Assembly (NCBI GenBank): GCA_039192165.1
Contig: JBCCXD010000012.1
Coordinates: 31,448 to 95,447, forward strand
Source of the DNA: Dinoroseobacter sp039192165
GTDB lineage: Bacteria; Pseudomonadota; Alphaproteobacteria; Rhodobacterales; Rhodobacteraceae
DNA length: 64,000 bases
Reading direction: 5' to 3'
Positions 24,407-33,976 of the stretch are shown piece after piece; positions within the stretch are counted from its first letter, which is position 1; each line of letters begins with the position of its first letter. The notes beneath the pieces were generated by a model, which saw only the letters and a list, made by a program, of their open reading frames with translations, had not been told where the DNA came from and searched no databases. Both the position numbers and the translations under genes were made by a program.

Positions 24407-26698
24407 TTATTTTGTCTGTGCGGTGAAGACACCATCCCAGTCATCCGCGGGTGGGGTTTGTTGCAACTCTGCGGTTCTGGCGCGGTAAAGCTCTGCCAAA
24501 CCATCCAGATTGAGCCCTGCCGCTGCAGCCGAAGCCTGTACTTTATCGGCAGCTGTATGTGCTGCATGCCAGTCCCTTCTGCGAAATGCAGATCGCATGA
24601 TCTCTGCTGCGTGACGCAATGCTTCGAAAGCGCTTGTTTGGGCGAGCGTGGCATCGCCAAGCAGGGCGTGGATGCGTTCAGGGTCGCTTTTGCCTTTGAC
24701 CCGGATCAGGTCGAGCTCCAGCGTCGCAAAGCCGCCCTCTACTGCACGGCATGTGCTGTCGCCCAGAACAATATCCACGCCATAGACTTTGGCTTGTCCT
24801 TCCAGACGGCTTGCAAGGTTCACAGCGTCGCCGAGCGCGGTGTAGTCAAAGCGTGCTGCGCTGCCCATATTTCCGACCACGCACATGCCAGTGTTTACGC
24901 CCAAACCGATGCGGAGCGGAGCTGCATGAGCCTTCCGCGTGTCGGCTTCTGTCTCGTGTTTTGCATTCAGGCGTGCGACCCCTGCCTGCATGGCCAACGC
25001 CGCCCTGCACGCTGCCTTAGCTGGCGTTGGATGAGACAGGGGTGCATTCCAGAATGCCATCACGGCATCCCCCATGAACTTGTCGATGGTTCCGCCTTCC
25101 GCGAGGATGGGATCGGATAAAGCGGTGAGCAGTGTGTTCATTAGCTCGGTCAATCCCTGGGGATCTTCCTTGTACGCTTCAGAGACTTCGGTGAAGCCAC
25201 GCATATCACTGAAAAGAAGAGTTAATTCGCGCGTTTCGCCACCGAGGGTCAGCGCGTCTTCGCTCTCGCTGAGCCGGGTCACAAGCTCGGGCGAGACATA
25301 TTGGCCAAACGCGCTTCGAATGCGGCGGCGGCGCTGTTCCTCACGCAGGTAGTTCCCGGTAGACATTGCCAGAAAGAGGATCAGAATTGTCAGCAAGGGC
25401 CATGTTGCATCGAGAAGAAGCCGTTCCTGCACGAAACTCCCATAGCTTAGAGCCGCCACACCACCGACGAGTATGACCGAGCCAAGGCTCAGCCACAGAG
25501 CAGGGATTAGCGGAGCGGCAAGCAATAACACCAGGCCCAGGGTCGCTCCCAGCGCAAGCTCTGCGCCGATTGCATAGTTTGGGCGCACCAGAAGAGAGTC
25601 GCTCAGGATGTTTTCGAGGACCTGTGCGTGGATCTCGACCCCGGCCATGGATATTCCGAGTGGGGTAGGGCGAAAGTCCTCCAGACCGATGGCTGATGTG
25701 CCAACCAGCACCAGTTGGTCTTTCATTCGCCCTTCTGGGATCCGACCGGCAAGAAGGTCTGCCGCTGAGACATAGCGCGTCGACACCGGACTGCTTAGCC
25801 AGGGCCAAACTGTGCCATCCCGGTCTGTTGGCACAAGTTGGCGGGCGAGAACTACGCCTTCGACGCCTGCTGTATTCGTCCGGATTGCAAACGGCCCGCC
25901 GCCACTTGCGACGCGGAGAAGTTCAGGCGCCAAACCCAACCGGAACTGGTTTTCTACAACCAGAGCAACGGGGACCCGGCGATAAATTCCGTCGGCATCC
26001 GGCCGGACCGAGAATACCCCCTGACCAACCGCGGCATTTTCCAGCGCCGGGAGATTGCGGATCGCGCGCGGAAACGTCAGAAGCCATGGGCGCGGGTCAC
26101 CGCCAATCAGTGCGTGAGGTAAAGGTTGCAAGGCCGGGCCAGTTGGTGACTGCGGGGCTTCCGACCGGCGCAGGCTCGTCTGTCCGGCCACCACGCGGCT
26201 GCGGGCAAAAGCGGCGGCCAGAAGAGCATCGTTGTCCGGCATTTCCGTCAACGAGCGGCGCGCAAGATCAGGCAACTCCGGATTGTCGGCGGCGACCCGT
26301 CCCGGGGAGAGACGGTCAGGTTCTGCAAACACGATATCAAAGGCAAGGGCCGTGCTACCGGCCGTTTCTGCTGCGTCGACGAGATCGGCAAGGCGGGAGC
26401 GCGGCCAAGGCCATTGCCCGAGCTCCTCAAGGCTTGCGTCGTCGATATCGAGGATAGTGACAGGTGCTGTTTCGTACGGTCTTGGATGCAGTTGCTGGTA
26501 GAAGTCGAAAGATGCGAGACGCAGACCGCTCAAAGGCAAGGGGTCCATCACACGCAAGAGTAGCATGGTGATCAAAATGATCAGTCCTGCAAGCTGCGTC
26601 CAACCAGTATATCGAGCGAGTTTTCGGCCAAGTTCGGGCATGTATTCCGGTGTTCTGTGCTTGGCTGCATCAAGGCCCGCAAGCTGCGTGAGCGTCAA
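24407..26698 (-). CDS. CHASE2-domain class III adenylate cyclase
   Basis: Membrane sensor cyclase. N-terminal helix 35-51. Periplasmic CHASE2 domain about 55-370 (FDFYQQLHPRP, TILDIDDASLEELGQWPWPR, ALAFDIVFAEPD). Three further helices lie at about 377-447. The catalytic domain, about 485-680, has metal aspartates in LLFSDMRGFT (Asp498) and FMGDAVMAFWN (Asp544). Lys540 and the aspartate of YTALGDAVNLASRLEG form the Lys-Asp pair that favours ATP, so cAMP is the predicted product. The listed TTG start is uncertain; ATG at 26641 is an alternative. It faces away from the adhesin gene and shares its upstream region. Confidence 0.88.
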   Translation of the reverse strand: MTLTQLAGLDAAKHRTPEYMPELGRKLARYTGWTQLAGLIILITMLLLRVMDPLPLSGLRLASFDFYQQLHPRPYETAPVTILDIDDASLEELGQWPWPRSRLADLVDAAETAGSTALAFDIVFAEPDRLSPGRVAADNPELPDLARRSLTEMPDNDALLAAAFARSRVVAGQTSLRRSEAPQSPTGPALQPLPHALIGGDPRPWLLTFPRAIRNLPALENAAVGQGVFSVRPDADGIYRRVPVALVVENQFRLGLAPELLRVASGGGPFAIRTNTAGVEGVVLARQLVPTDRDGTVWPWLSSPVSTRYVSAADLLAGRIPEGRMKDQLVLVGTSAIGLEDFRPTPLGISMAGVEIHAQVLENILSDSLLVRPNYAIGAELALGATLGLVLLLAAPLIPALWLSLGSVILVGGVAALSYGSFVQERLLLDATWPLLTILILFLAMSTGNYLREEQRRRRIRSAFGQYVSPELVTRLSESEDALTLGGETRELTLLFSDMRGFTEVSEAYKEDPQGLTELMNTLLTALSDPILAEGGTIDKFMGDAVMAFWNAPLSHPTPAKAACRAALAMQAGVARLNAKHETEADTRKAHAAPLRIGLGVNTGMCVVGNMGSAARFDYTALGDAVNLASRLEGQAKVYGVDIVLGDSTCRAVEGGFATLELDLIRVKGKSDPERIHALLGDATLAQTSAFEALRHAAEIMRSAFRRRDWHAAHTAADKVQASAAAAGLNLDGLAELYRARTAELQQTPPADDWDGVFTAQTK

Positions 26699-26909
26699 GT
26701 GTGTGCCTAATCCCGGGGCCGTGAGTAAGGCATGATTTACGAATCAGTCGCCCGTCTTCAGGTCGGCCCGCAAGGTTAAAGCGAGGCCGGGAAGCGCATT
26801 TCTTTTGATAATGCGGCGAAAAAGTGGCTAAAAACCGGATTCCCTTTGTTCACGGCGGCCAGGACCGGTAAGGTGCTCGCTGTAGTTTTTTTTCAGGTGT
26901 GGTGGGTTC

Positions 26910-29900
26910 ATGGCGTTAACGGCAGCCTTTTCTGATCTTGAGACGCGTCAAGTCGTAACCGTGGAGCCCGATGGCTCCGGCACGCTTGTCGCGCCGGACG
27001 CGAATCTGCTTTTTGGGGGCGCGTTCTTGCGCTCCGGTGCAGACCTGCTGATCGAGAACGCGGATGCACCAACTCTGCTCTTCCCAAACTACTTCTCCGA
27101 CGCGCAGCCGGCCGACATTCACGCACCCAATGGATCTGTACTGAGGGGTCAGACCGCGGAAGTCTTGGCAGGACCTTTGGCCCCCGGGGATTATGCGCAG
27201 CAGGGGCCCGTGCCCAGCATAAATCCAATTGGTCAGGTTGAGAATTTTTTTGGTACCGCCACAGTGCAAAGGCTGGACGGCACCATTGAGCAACTTGGGC
27301 CTGACAGCCAGATATTTCTCGGTGACCTTGTCGAGACGGGGTCCGCCTCCAGACTTTCGCTGACTTTCGTTGACGGAACTATTTTTACCTTGTCCGCCGA
27401 CGCGCGGATGGTGATTGACGAGCTTGTCTACGATCCTGCTGGCACAGACAACTCGGCGACCTTCAACCTCATAGAGGGTGCATTTGTCTTTATCGCGGGG
27501 CAGATCGCGCCAACGGGCGGCATTGATATCATCACGCCGACATCAACGATGGGGATCCGTGGCACGACAGTCTTAGTCGATATTTCCACAGTGGCAGGTG
27601 TTGTTACGGTTGAGATATCTCTGCTGCGCGATCCCGATGGCAGCATCGGCTTGGTGCAGGTGTTCGATCTCGATGGAAACCCTATCGCGGATATCGATTC
27701 CGTTGGCACGAAATGGGTGATCACCAGTGACGGCTCCCCGCCGTTGGAAGTGGACCGAACCGCTGAAGAAGACGCATCTGACAGCGTATTGATCACCGAG
27801 GCCGTTGCGGCCTTTCAAGCGGCAAGTCAGCGTGTGCTCGACGGCGGCGACTTCGTGACACCGACCGGACAGAGCGATGGTGTTACGCCGGACGCCGCAC
27901 CTGTGGTGCCGCCCTCGGACCTCGATGTTGACTCTCAGGACGATGCGCCATCGGTTCCGAGCACGCCGTCTGTTCCGCCCTCGGCGCCATCGGATAGCGG
28001 TGAGCCGGCCCAGCAGGATGGACGCCTTGATCTCCGCGCGCCGGAAACGCCGCTTGATCCGCCCTTGGCGCCAAGCGTGACTGTTGCGGGTGAAGAAGAC
28101 CCCGCAGCCGACACTGGCATTCCAGGGCAAATTCTGGCCGGATCGACCCTTCCGGTTACGTTCACGCTCTTAAGCCAAGCCGAGAACGGATTCGTCTCTC
28201 TGGTTTCGGATGGCAGTTTCACCTATGTGCCGAACCCCGATTTTAACGGGCAAGACCAATTTTCCTATCAGGTCACTGACAGCGAGGGCCGAACCGATGT
28301 CGGCAACGTCACCATTCTGGTTGCGGCAGTAAACGATGCGCCCGAGGTGTCCCCGACAGCTGTGACCGTTGTAGAAGATGGTGTGGTGTCAGGTGAGATT
28401 GCCGGGGTGGATGTTGACGGCGACACACTCGGTTTTTCCTTGGTCAGTTCGGCTTCTCAGGGTGTTGTGGCTTTGACCACAAGTGGCACATTCACTTATG
28501 TCCCCAACCCGGATTTTGCCGGGTCCGATCAGTTTACGGTGTCTGTGTCTGACGGTGCCGGCGGGGTCGCTGAGTCTTTCGTTACCGTGACAGTTACCAA
28601 CGTGAACGATACGCCGGTTGTGACCAGCACACCCAGCGACGCTGTGGGTGAGACAGAAGAAGATGGCACGCTCAGCACCAAGGGTCAGCTACAGGCCAGC
28701 GATGTGGATACCGGAGATAGCCTCGTCTGGAGTGGATCCTCCGACGGCGTATTTGGCCGGTTTGAGATCGATGCCGACACGGGCGCATGGACCTACACGC
28801 TTAATAATGAAGCCGTGCAATCCTTTGGGGCAGGCCAGACCGCGGTTGAAGCGTTTCAAGCCACGGTCACAGACTTGTCCGGGGCGAGTGCCACACAAAC
28901 TGTGTCTTTGACAATCACCGGGACCAATGACGCTCCGGTTGTGGTCAATCCGCCGAGCGCGGCCGCCGGCGCCACAGTCGAGGACGCTGCGACCAGTACA
29001 CAAGGCCAATTGCTAGCAAGCGACATCGACACCGGTGACAGCCTCGTCTGGAGCGGTTCCGCCGACGGAGAGTTTGGCCGTTTTGAGATTGACGCGGACA
29101 CCGGCGCATGGACCTACACACTCGATAACGAGGCGGCTCAGGCGTTTGCAGAAGGTCAGGTTGTCGTCGAGTCGTTTGAAGCGACCGTCACCGATGTGTC
29201 GGGGGCGAGTGCCACGCAAACGGTCACCGTCACTATCACTGGCGCCAATGATGCACCTGAGGTGAGCAATGTCGTCGTTCAAGAGAGCGACGATGGCACC
29301 CTCTCAGGGTCGCTAAGCGCGATCGATCTTGAGGGTGACGGGGCGGTGATCTTCGGCCTTGGTGAGACAATCCCCGAAAATGGTGTGGTTACAGTGAACC
29401 CGGACGGGACATTCTCCTACATACCAAACCCCGGGTTCCGCGGCGTCGATCAGTTCAGTTATATCGCCGAAGACAGCGATGGTGGCGTTTCGGAAGCTTT
29501 GGTGTCCTTGCTTGTGGCGTCTGCGTCAGAGACGGTGGATGGGGGGCAGAATGTCTCGATTTCTATCGACGCCACGGCGGGCGACCCCATCCTTCCCGGA
29601 CAGATACAGTTGGTAACCGAAGCTGGTCCCTCCAGCGCTGTCAATGTCGCGCTTGTCGTCGACTGGTCATTTTCGGTAAGCCCGGCCCAGATCGAAGAGG
29701 CCATTGCTTCTGTTGCGCAAGCCATTTCTGATATCGCGCTTGAGTTCGAGGGATCTGAAACTCAGGTCGATGTTCGGCTCATTGCGTTAAGCAGTGTGGA
29801 TGGCGTAAATCAGACCTTCGACCTGCAGGACGTCGCTCTCGGGGCCGCGATATCGTCGATCAATTTTGCCTCCGGCTCGCCGGCGTCCCTGGTGTTTGCT

Positions 29901-30860
29901 GCCTTTGCGGCCAACGAGTTTTTTGCAGCAGAGCCGGCAGAGGAGAGCAACTTCCTCTACGTTGTTGCGCCTGGCAGCTCACCAGTGGAGCTTTCTGCAT
30001 TCACGGGCACCGCGCAATTGCTGGCCTGGTTTGGCGGGTATGATCTGTCCTTGGATATTCTGACCTACGGTCGGCAAGTTGACCCTGACGTCGCTCAGGC
30101 CCTCGGGATCTCTACGACGCCACTCGACGGACCCGACAGTTTTGTTGATGAATTCGACGTGGAGCCGGTTTTCAGTCCGGACCTTGTAGAGCTTTCCGTT
30201 GGCCTTTTTGTCGATGGCGAAGATCTGGGCGAAATCGCCGACGAGACAAGCTCCGCACTTGTCGAAACCGATGACGGTATTTCTCTGGACGTGGCCGATA
30301 TCGCAGGCATCGAGGGCTTGCTAGGTGACGACAATATCTTAATCGTGGAAGCGGGCTTTGATCTGGACGGTGATGCGTCCACGACTGAACTGACGCTCTT
30401 TACCTCTGAAACACTTGGGGGACCCCAAACTACCTCGGCTTTGGCTGCCGGACGGTCGATCGCGCAGTTTGACATCGCAGGTGATCTTACAGGGGCATTG
30501 CTTGCGCTGGCGGAAAACCAGACGGTCGATGCCGTGGATATTGACAATGGCTTGGCCAACAGCCTGACGCTGACTGGCGCAGACATTCTTGGTCTGTCGG
30601 ACCGCCCCGATGCTTTGCTGGGGGGCTTGCTTGCCAACGCGCCGGCGAGCACCACGACGATTTACGGAGATACAGGAGACGAAGTGACCTTTGTCTCGAA
30701 CGAAAGCGGAAGCTTCTCGAAGTCCTCGGAAGCGCCCGTCGAGGACGGCGAAGGCAATACGCTGGCGCTCTATAACTTCAGTGACAACACTGGTGTTGTC
30801 GCGACCGTTGCTGTGGATGCCGAGGTCGCTGTCACGGTGGCAACAGCCCAGGCTTCCTGA
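26910..30860 (+). CDS. FecR-domain / cadherin-like / VCBS / vWA adhesin, probable type I secretion substrate
   Basis: 1316 residues, acidic, nearly without cysteine, and no Sec signal. Order seen: N-terminal region 1-108; FecR domain about 110-225 (VQRLDGTIEQLGPDSQIFLG, MGIRGTTVLVD); Pro/Ser/Asp linker about 300-390. Next are two cadherin-like units (FTYVPNPDFNGQDQFSYQV, FTYVPNPDFAGSDQFTVSV), two tandem 107-residue VCBS units (570-676, 677-783), and a third cadherin-like unit (FSYIPNPGFRGVDQFSYIA). A vWA-like domain with a MIDAS motif DWSFS at residue 918 follows. The C-terminal LTLTGADILGLSD and IYGDTGDEV block is typical of type I-exported surface proteins. No RTX nonapeptides were seen. 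The neighbouring secretion genes probably export it. Confidence 0.85.
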   Translation: MALTAAFSDLETRQVVTVEPDGSGTLVAPDANLLFGGAFLRSGADLLIENADAPTLLFPNYFSDAQPADIHAPNGSVLRGQTAEVLAGPLAPGDYAQQGPVPSINPIGQVENFFGTATVQRLDGTIEQLGPDSQIFLGDLVETGSASRLSLTFVDGTIFTLSADARMVIDELVYDPAGTDNSATFNLIEGAFVFIAGQIAPTGGIDIITPTSTMGIRGTTVLVDISTVAGVVTVEISLLRDPDGSIGLVQVFDLDGNPIADIDSVGTKWVITSDGSPPLEVDRTAEEDASDSVLITEAVAAFQAASQRVLDGGDFVTPTGQSDGVTPDAAPVVPPSDLDVDSQDDAPSVPSTPSVPPSAPSDSGEPAQQDGRLDLRAPETPLDPPLAPSVTVAGEEDPAADTGIPGQILAGSTLPVTFTLLSQAENGFVSLVSDGSFTYVPNPDFNGQDQFSYQVTDSEGRTDVGNVTILVAAVNDAPEVSPTAVTVVEDGVVSGEIAGVDVDGDTLGFSLVSSASQGVVALTTSGTFTYVPNPDFAGSDQFTVSVSDGAGGVAESFVTVTVTNVNDTPVVTSTPSDAVGETEEDGTLSTKGQLQASDVDTGDSLVWSGSSDGVFGRFEIDADTGAWTYTLNNEAVQSFGAGQTAVEAFQATVTDLSGASATQTVSLTITGTNDAPVVVNPPSAAAGATVEDAATSTQGQLLASDIDTGDSLVWSGSADGEFGRFEIDADTGAWTYTLDNEAAQAFAEGQVVVESFEATVTDVSGASATQTVTVTITGANDAPEVSNVVVQESDDGTLSGSLSAIDLEGDGAVIFGLGETIPENGVVTVNPDGTFSYIPNPGFRGVDQFSYIAEDSDGGVSEALVSLLVASASETVDGGQNVSISIDATAGDPILPGQIQLVTEAGPSSAVNVALVVDWSFSVSPAQIEEAIASVAQAISDIALEFEGSETQVDVRLIALSSVDGVNQTFDLQDVALGAAISSINFASGSPASLVFAAFAANEFFAAEPAEESNFLYVVAPGSSPVELSAFTGTAQLLAWFGGYDLSLDILTYGRQVDPDVAQALGISTTPLDGPDSFVDEFDVEPVFSPDLVELSVGLFVDGEDLGEIADETSSALVETDDGISLDVADIAGIEGLLGDDNILIVEAGFDLDGDASTTELTLFTSETLGGPQTTSALAAGRSIAQFDIAGDLTGALLALAENQTVDAVDIDNGLANSLTLTGADILGLSDRPDALLGGLLANAPASTTTIYGDTGDEVTFVSNESGSFSKSSEAPVEDGEGNTLALYNFSDNTGVVATVAVDAEVAVTVATAQAS
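28617..29258 (+). repeat. Two tandem 321-bp VCBS repeats inside the adhesin gene
   Basis: Units 28617-28937 and 28938-29258 are exactly 107 codons each. Both contain DTGDSLVWSGS, FGRFEIDADTGAWTYTL and SGASATQTV. Strong similarity at the DNA level suggests recent duplication and a site where repeat number could change. Confidence 0.85.
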
Positions 30861-30872
30861 GGCGGCGCCAGG

Positions 30873-31581
30873 CTAGATGCCCGCAACATCACATCCCCGT
30901 TTTTCAAAAGCGGCAGCCAACGGGGCGAGCCTTTCTGCATTTGATCCTGCCGCGCTACCAGCGGTGGCACGCTCCGCGATGCCAACAAAGATCACGGCAA
31001 AGCGGAACATCGCAAAGGCAATATGGAACGGCTTTAACGTGGATGGAGCCTGCGCGGCCTCGTCATAGGCCACTACGAATGCAGTATGGGAGGGTAAGCT
31101 CTCAAGCTGCAAATCTAAACCGAGCAGACCTCCGTAGTCTTCAGGCGCTGAAAACCATGCCACCGATGCAAACCCAAGATCCGCCATCGGATGGCCGAGG
31201 GTTGAAAGCTCCCAGTCGAGTACGGCGATGACCCTGGGTTCGAACGGGTGAAGCAACATATTGCCCAAACGGAAATCGCCATGGGTTATCGAGACCGCAC
31301 CATCGGTCCTGTTGTGCGGGCGTGCCAAGTTTTGCCAGAACGGAGATATTGCCGTCATCTGGCGCAGCGCAATTGAAGCAAACTGGCGCGAAGACTGAGC
31401 GGTTTGCCTTTTCGTAGAAAACCGCGCGGTCCACAGTAGACAGCGCCATGCCGCCGCGATCTTTCGGCGCCTGAGGCGCCCACAGCCCGGCTGCCTTGGT
31501 TTTCGCACGCAGCTTTCCCAAAACCGGAAGCGCAATATTCTCGTAGGCGTCAAAATTGCTCCGGTCCGGCGGACAGCTCAA
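30873..31581 (-). pseudogene. Deletion-scar pseudogene: acyl-CoA dehydrogenase start joined to phosphotransferase end
   Basis: Two gene fragments lie on the minus strand. From 31581 down to about 31303, one frame encodes about 92 residues of an acyl-CoA dehydrogenase N-terminal half (TKAAGLWAPQAPKDRGGM, CAAPDDGNISVLAKLGTPAQ). At about 31300-31305 the homology jumps to another frame. That frame encodes the last 140 residues of an aminoglycoside-phosphotransferase-like (ACAD10/11-associated) protein, with ITHGDFRLGNML and VLDWELSTLGHPMADLG, ending at 30873. About three quarters of the first gene and more than half of the second are missing. The N-terminus of the dehydrogenase is also lost, with an in-frame stop just upstream. 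Neither fragment can make a working enzyme. Confidence 0.8.
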
Positions 31582-31717
31582 AATTTATAGAAATCCTCCC
31601 TATGGCCAGTTTACGCCCTGAGTTCGCCGCGAAAGGGGGGGAAAACCCTAGGATCGCATCGCATTTCCGTCAGGATGAAATAAACTGAACCCAACAAATC
31701 AGGACCGGAGATCCTAA

Positions 31718-32611
31718 ATGCCCGTGCTGTTCCAACACCCGCCAAGAACCTGGGCGCAGGCGATGAGGCAGGTGTTTTCCAAGATAGATGACTGGAATCT
31801 CGGTCTCATCTCGGCCGGTGTTGCATTTTACGGTTTGTTTGCGCTCTTTCCTGCGCTCGCTGCTGTTATCGCGCTTTGGGGGTTGGTGGCGGATCCGGTC
31901 GTTGTTGACGATCAGGTCCAGTTGATGGAGGAGTTTCTGCCGCAGGAGGCATATGGGCTCATCGATACTCAGATCGACACGTTGACCTCGACCACATCGT
32001 CTACTTTGGGCTGGGCCACGCTATTGTCTATTCTCGCTGCGCTGTGGTCGACGCGCGCCGGCGTCAGCGCCCTGATGCGCGGGCTCAATGCCATTTATGG
32101 GACACCGAACCGGAAAAGCTGGCGGCACTACCTGGCTGCGCTTAGCCTAACGTCGGTGCTTGTTAGTGTGGCGCTTGTGGCGCTTTCGATGGTTGTAGTA
32201 ACCCCATTTGTTCTTGCGCTATTGCCGCTTGGTGCGTTCGCGACCCTCGCGCTCGGCCTTGTCAGATGGGTTGTGGCTGTCGGTGTTCTTCTGGTCGGTC
32301 TGGCAATTGTGTATCGCTACGGGCCGAACCGGACATGCGTGCGTATGCGATGGTTGACGCCCGGCGCCGTTCTGGTGGTCGCGCTTTGGGCTTTTGCGTC
32401 TGTCGCATTCAGCTTCTACCTGTCGAACTTCGGCAATTATAATGAGGTCTACGGATCCATAGGCGCAGTGATTGCGCTTCTCATGTGGCTTTATATCAGT
32501 GCATTTCTCGTACTGCTCGGAGCCGGGCTAAATGTGGAGCTTGAGGCCCGGTCGGGTATCGGTCCAAATGCTCTGCCCCCCGAGGAGTTGACCCGCCCAA
32601 CCATCGCCTGA
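31718..32611 (+). CDS. YihY/BrkB family inner-membrane protein
   Basis: 297 residues with six hydrophobic segments. Family blocks are NLGLISAGVAFYGLFALFPA, LLSILAALWSTRAGVSALMR, LNAIYGTPNRKSWRHY, VYRYGPNRT and YLSNFGNYNEVYGSIGAVIA. Formerly called RNase BN; that activity belongs to another protein, and the role of YihY is not settled. CGGAG precedes the ATG. Its stop is three bases from the stop of the convergent efflux gene. Confidence 0.88.
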   Translation: MPVLFQHPPRTWAQAMRQVFSKIDDWNLGLISAGVAFYGLFALFPALAAVIALWGLVADPVVVDDQVQLMEEFLPQEAYGLIDTQIDTLTSTTSSTLGWATLLSILAALWSTRAGVSALMRGLNAIYGTPNRKSWRHYLAALSLTSVLVSVALVALSMVVVTPFVLALLPLGAFATLALGLVRWVVAVGVLLVGLAIVYRYGPNRTCVRMRWLTPGAVLVVALWAFASVAFSFYLSNFGNYNEVYGSIGAVIALLMWLYISAFLVLLGAGLNVELEARSGIGPNALPPEELTRPTIA

Positions 32612-32614
32612 CCT

Positions 32615-33874
32615 CTAGGCGGCGACGCGTGAACGGCGCGCTGACAAAAAGAGAACCAGACAGAGCGCCATAAGCCCCATGGACAAAAAGAATGGAGCGC
32701 CGGGCGCGTCGACACCCAAACTCTGATCGGTCGCGAGAAAAAAGATCTGTGTCATGACAAGCGGAGACACGATAGCAGCCACTGCGCGTATCGATGAGAC
32801 CAGTCCTTGCAGTTCGCCTTGCTGATCAGCGCCGGCGGCGCGCGACATTAGGCCCTGCAATGCCGGAGTGACGACGGCGCCGAGTGCCGTCAGCGGCGTA
32901 AGGATAAGAGCGACAGTCCCAGACGTGACCGTCGCAAGCGCAAAAAAGGCGCAAAAGTTGAAAATGAAGCCGTAGAGGATCGTGGATTTTTCTCCAAATG
33001 TCGGAATGATCCAACGGATCAGCCCGCCTTGCACAACCGCGATCGCGACACCGAACAGGCCCAAGGACAGACCAACCATGCCCGGCTCCCATCCGAACTG
33101 TGCCCGCGTGAAGTAGGCCCAGATTGCCGGGTACACAAAGAAGGCAAGTTCATAGAGAAAAAAGAGTGCGAGGTAACGGCCGACGCCGGGCAGGGCGGAG
33201 ATGTGTTTAAAAGCTCCCAGAGGGTTGGCTCTTCGCCAAGAAAAACGACGCCGAATCTTATCGGTGACGGTTTCGGGCAGAACATAGTACCCAAGGATCA
33301 GGTTGAGGGTTGCAAGCGCCGCCGCCGCATAAAACGGCGCGCGCAGCCCAAGCTCACCCAAAAAGCCACCAAGCAAGGGTCCTACGACGAATCCGATCCC
33401 GAAGGCTGCGCCCACGAGCCCGAAATTTTTTGATTTATCCTCAGGTTTGGAGATGTCTGCAATAAAGGCTGTGGCTGTGGACTGCGTCGCCGCCGCGATC
33501 CCGCCCACAATGCGTCCGGCCAGCAGAAGCCAGATTGAACCTGCCAGTGCCATAACCACGTAGTCGAGCGCCATAACCGTAAGAGAGATCAGGAGTATGG
33601 GGCGGCGGCCAAAGCGATCGGACAGCGAGCCGATCGTCGGACCGCATAGGAATTGCATAATTGCGTAGGCAGTGGACAACACACCACCCCAAAGCGCCGC
33701 TTGCCCAAGCGTACCGCCGTGCAGTTCGGAGATCAGATCAGGCAGAACCGGGAGGATCAGGCCAATGCCCATCGCATCTATGGCCAGAGTGATCAGAATG
33801 AATAAAAACGCCAGCCGAGGTGCTTCGGTTGGTTCGGCGTCAGAACGCGGCGCAGAATGTGCTGTGTCAGACAT
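32615..33874 (-). CDS. TetA-like MFS drug/H+ antiporter (TCR/Tet family)
   Basis: Major facilitator with twelve predicted helices in 419 residues. The first helix is LAFLFILITLAIDAMGIGLI. The antiporter motif A is in GSLSDRFGRRPILL, and a motif C-like GAAFGIGFVVGPLLGG follows. The helix 1 wording DAMGIGLILPVLP is shared with TetA, but many chromosomal members of this group do not give tetracycline resistance, so the substrate is left open. A palindromic site in the upstream gap may be its operator. Confidence 0.88.
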   Translation of the reverse strand: MSDTAHSAPRSDAEPTEAPRLAFLFILITLAIDAMGIGLILPVLPDLISELHGGTLGQAALWGGVLSTAYAIMQFLCGPTIGSLSDRFGRRPILLISLTVMALDYVVMALAGSIWLLLAGRIVGGIAAATQSTATAFIADISKPEDKSKNFGLVGAAFGIGFVVGPLLGGFLGELGLRAPFYAAAALATLNLILGYYVLPETVTDKIRRRFSWRRANPLGAFKHISALPGVGRYLALFFLYELAFFVYPAIWAYFTRAQFGWEPGMVGLSLGLFGVAIAVVQGGLIRWIIPTFGEKSTILYGFIFNFCAFFALATVTSGTVALILTPLTALGAVVTPALQGLMSRAAGADQQGELQGLVSSIRAVAAIVSPLVMTQIFFLATDQSLGVDAPGAPFFLSMGLMALCLVLFLSARRSRVAA

Positions 33875-33943
33875 GGTCGTTGCTGGGCGCCGGATTGAAG
33901 ATCCTGCCTAGCCTACTCTGAAATCAAACTGTAAGCAATAATT

Positions 33944-33956
33944 GACACTTAGTGTC
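33944..33956. promoter_or_regulatory. Putative operator GACACT-T-AGTGTC
   Basis: Perfect six-base arms around one base, followed by CACTTTAGTAGACA, a second degenerate half-site. It lies 70 bases upstream of the MFS gene, between it and the alpha/beta hydrolase stop. Its form suits a TetR- or MarR-type repressor; no such gene is adjacent, so this is inference. Confidence 0.4.
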
Positions 33957-33976
33957 CACTTTAGTAGACATAATGC

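Noticed and set aside
25696..26457. 253-codon plus-strand frame inside the cyclase gene
   Set aside because: Arg/Pro/Gly-rich shadow translation opposite the CHASE2 domain.
26910..30860. RTX calcium repeats in the adhesin
   Set aside because: No GGxGxDxLx nonapeptides are present; the repeats are VCBS and cadherin-like.
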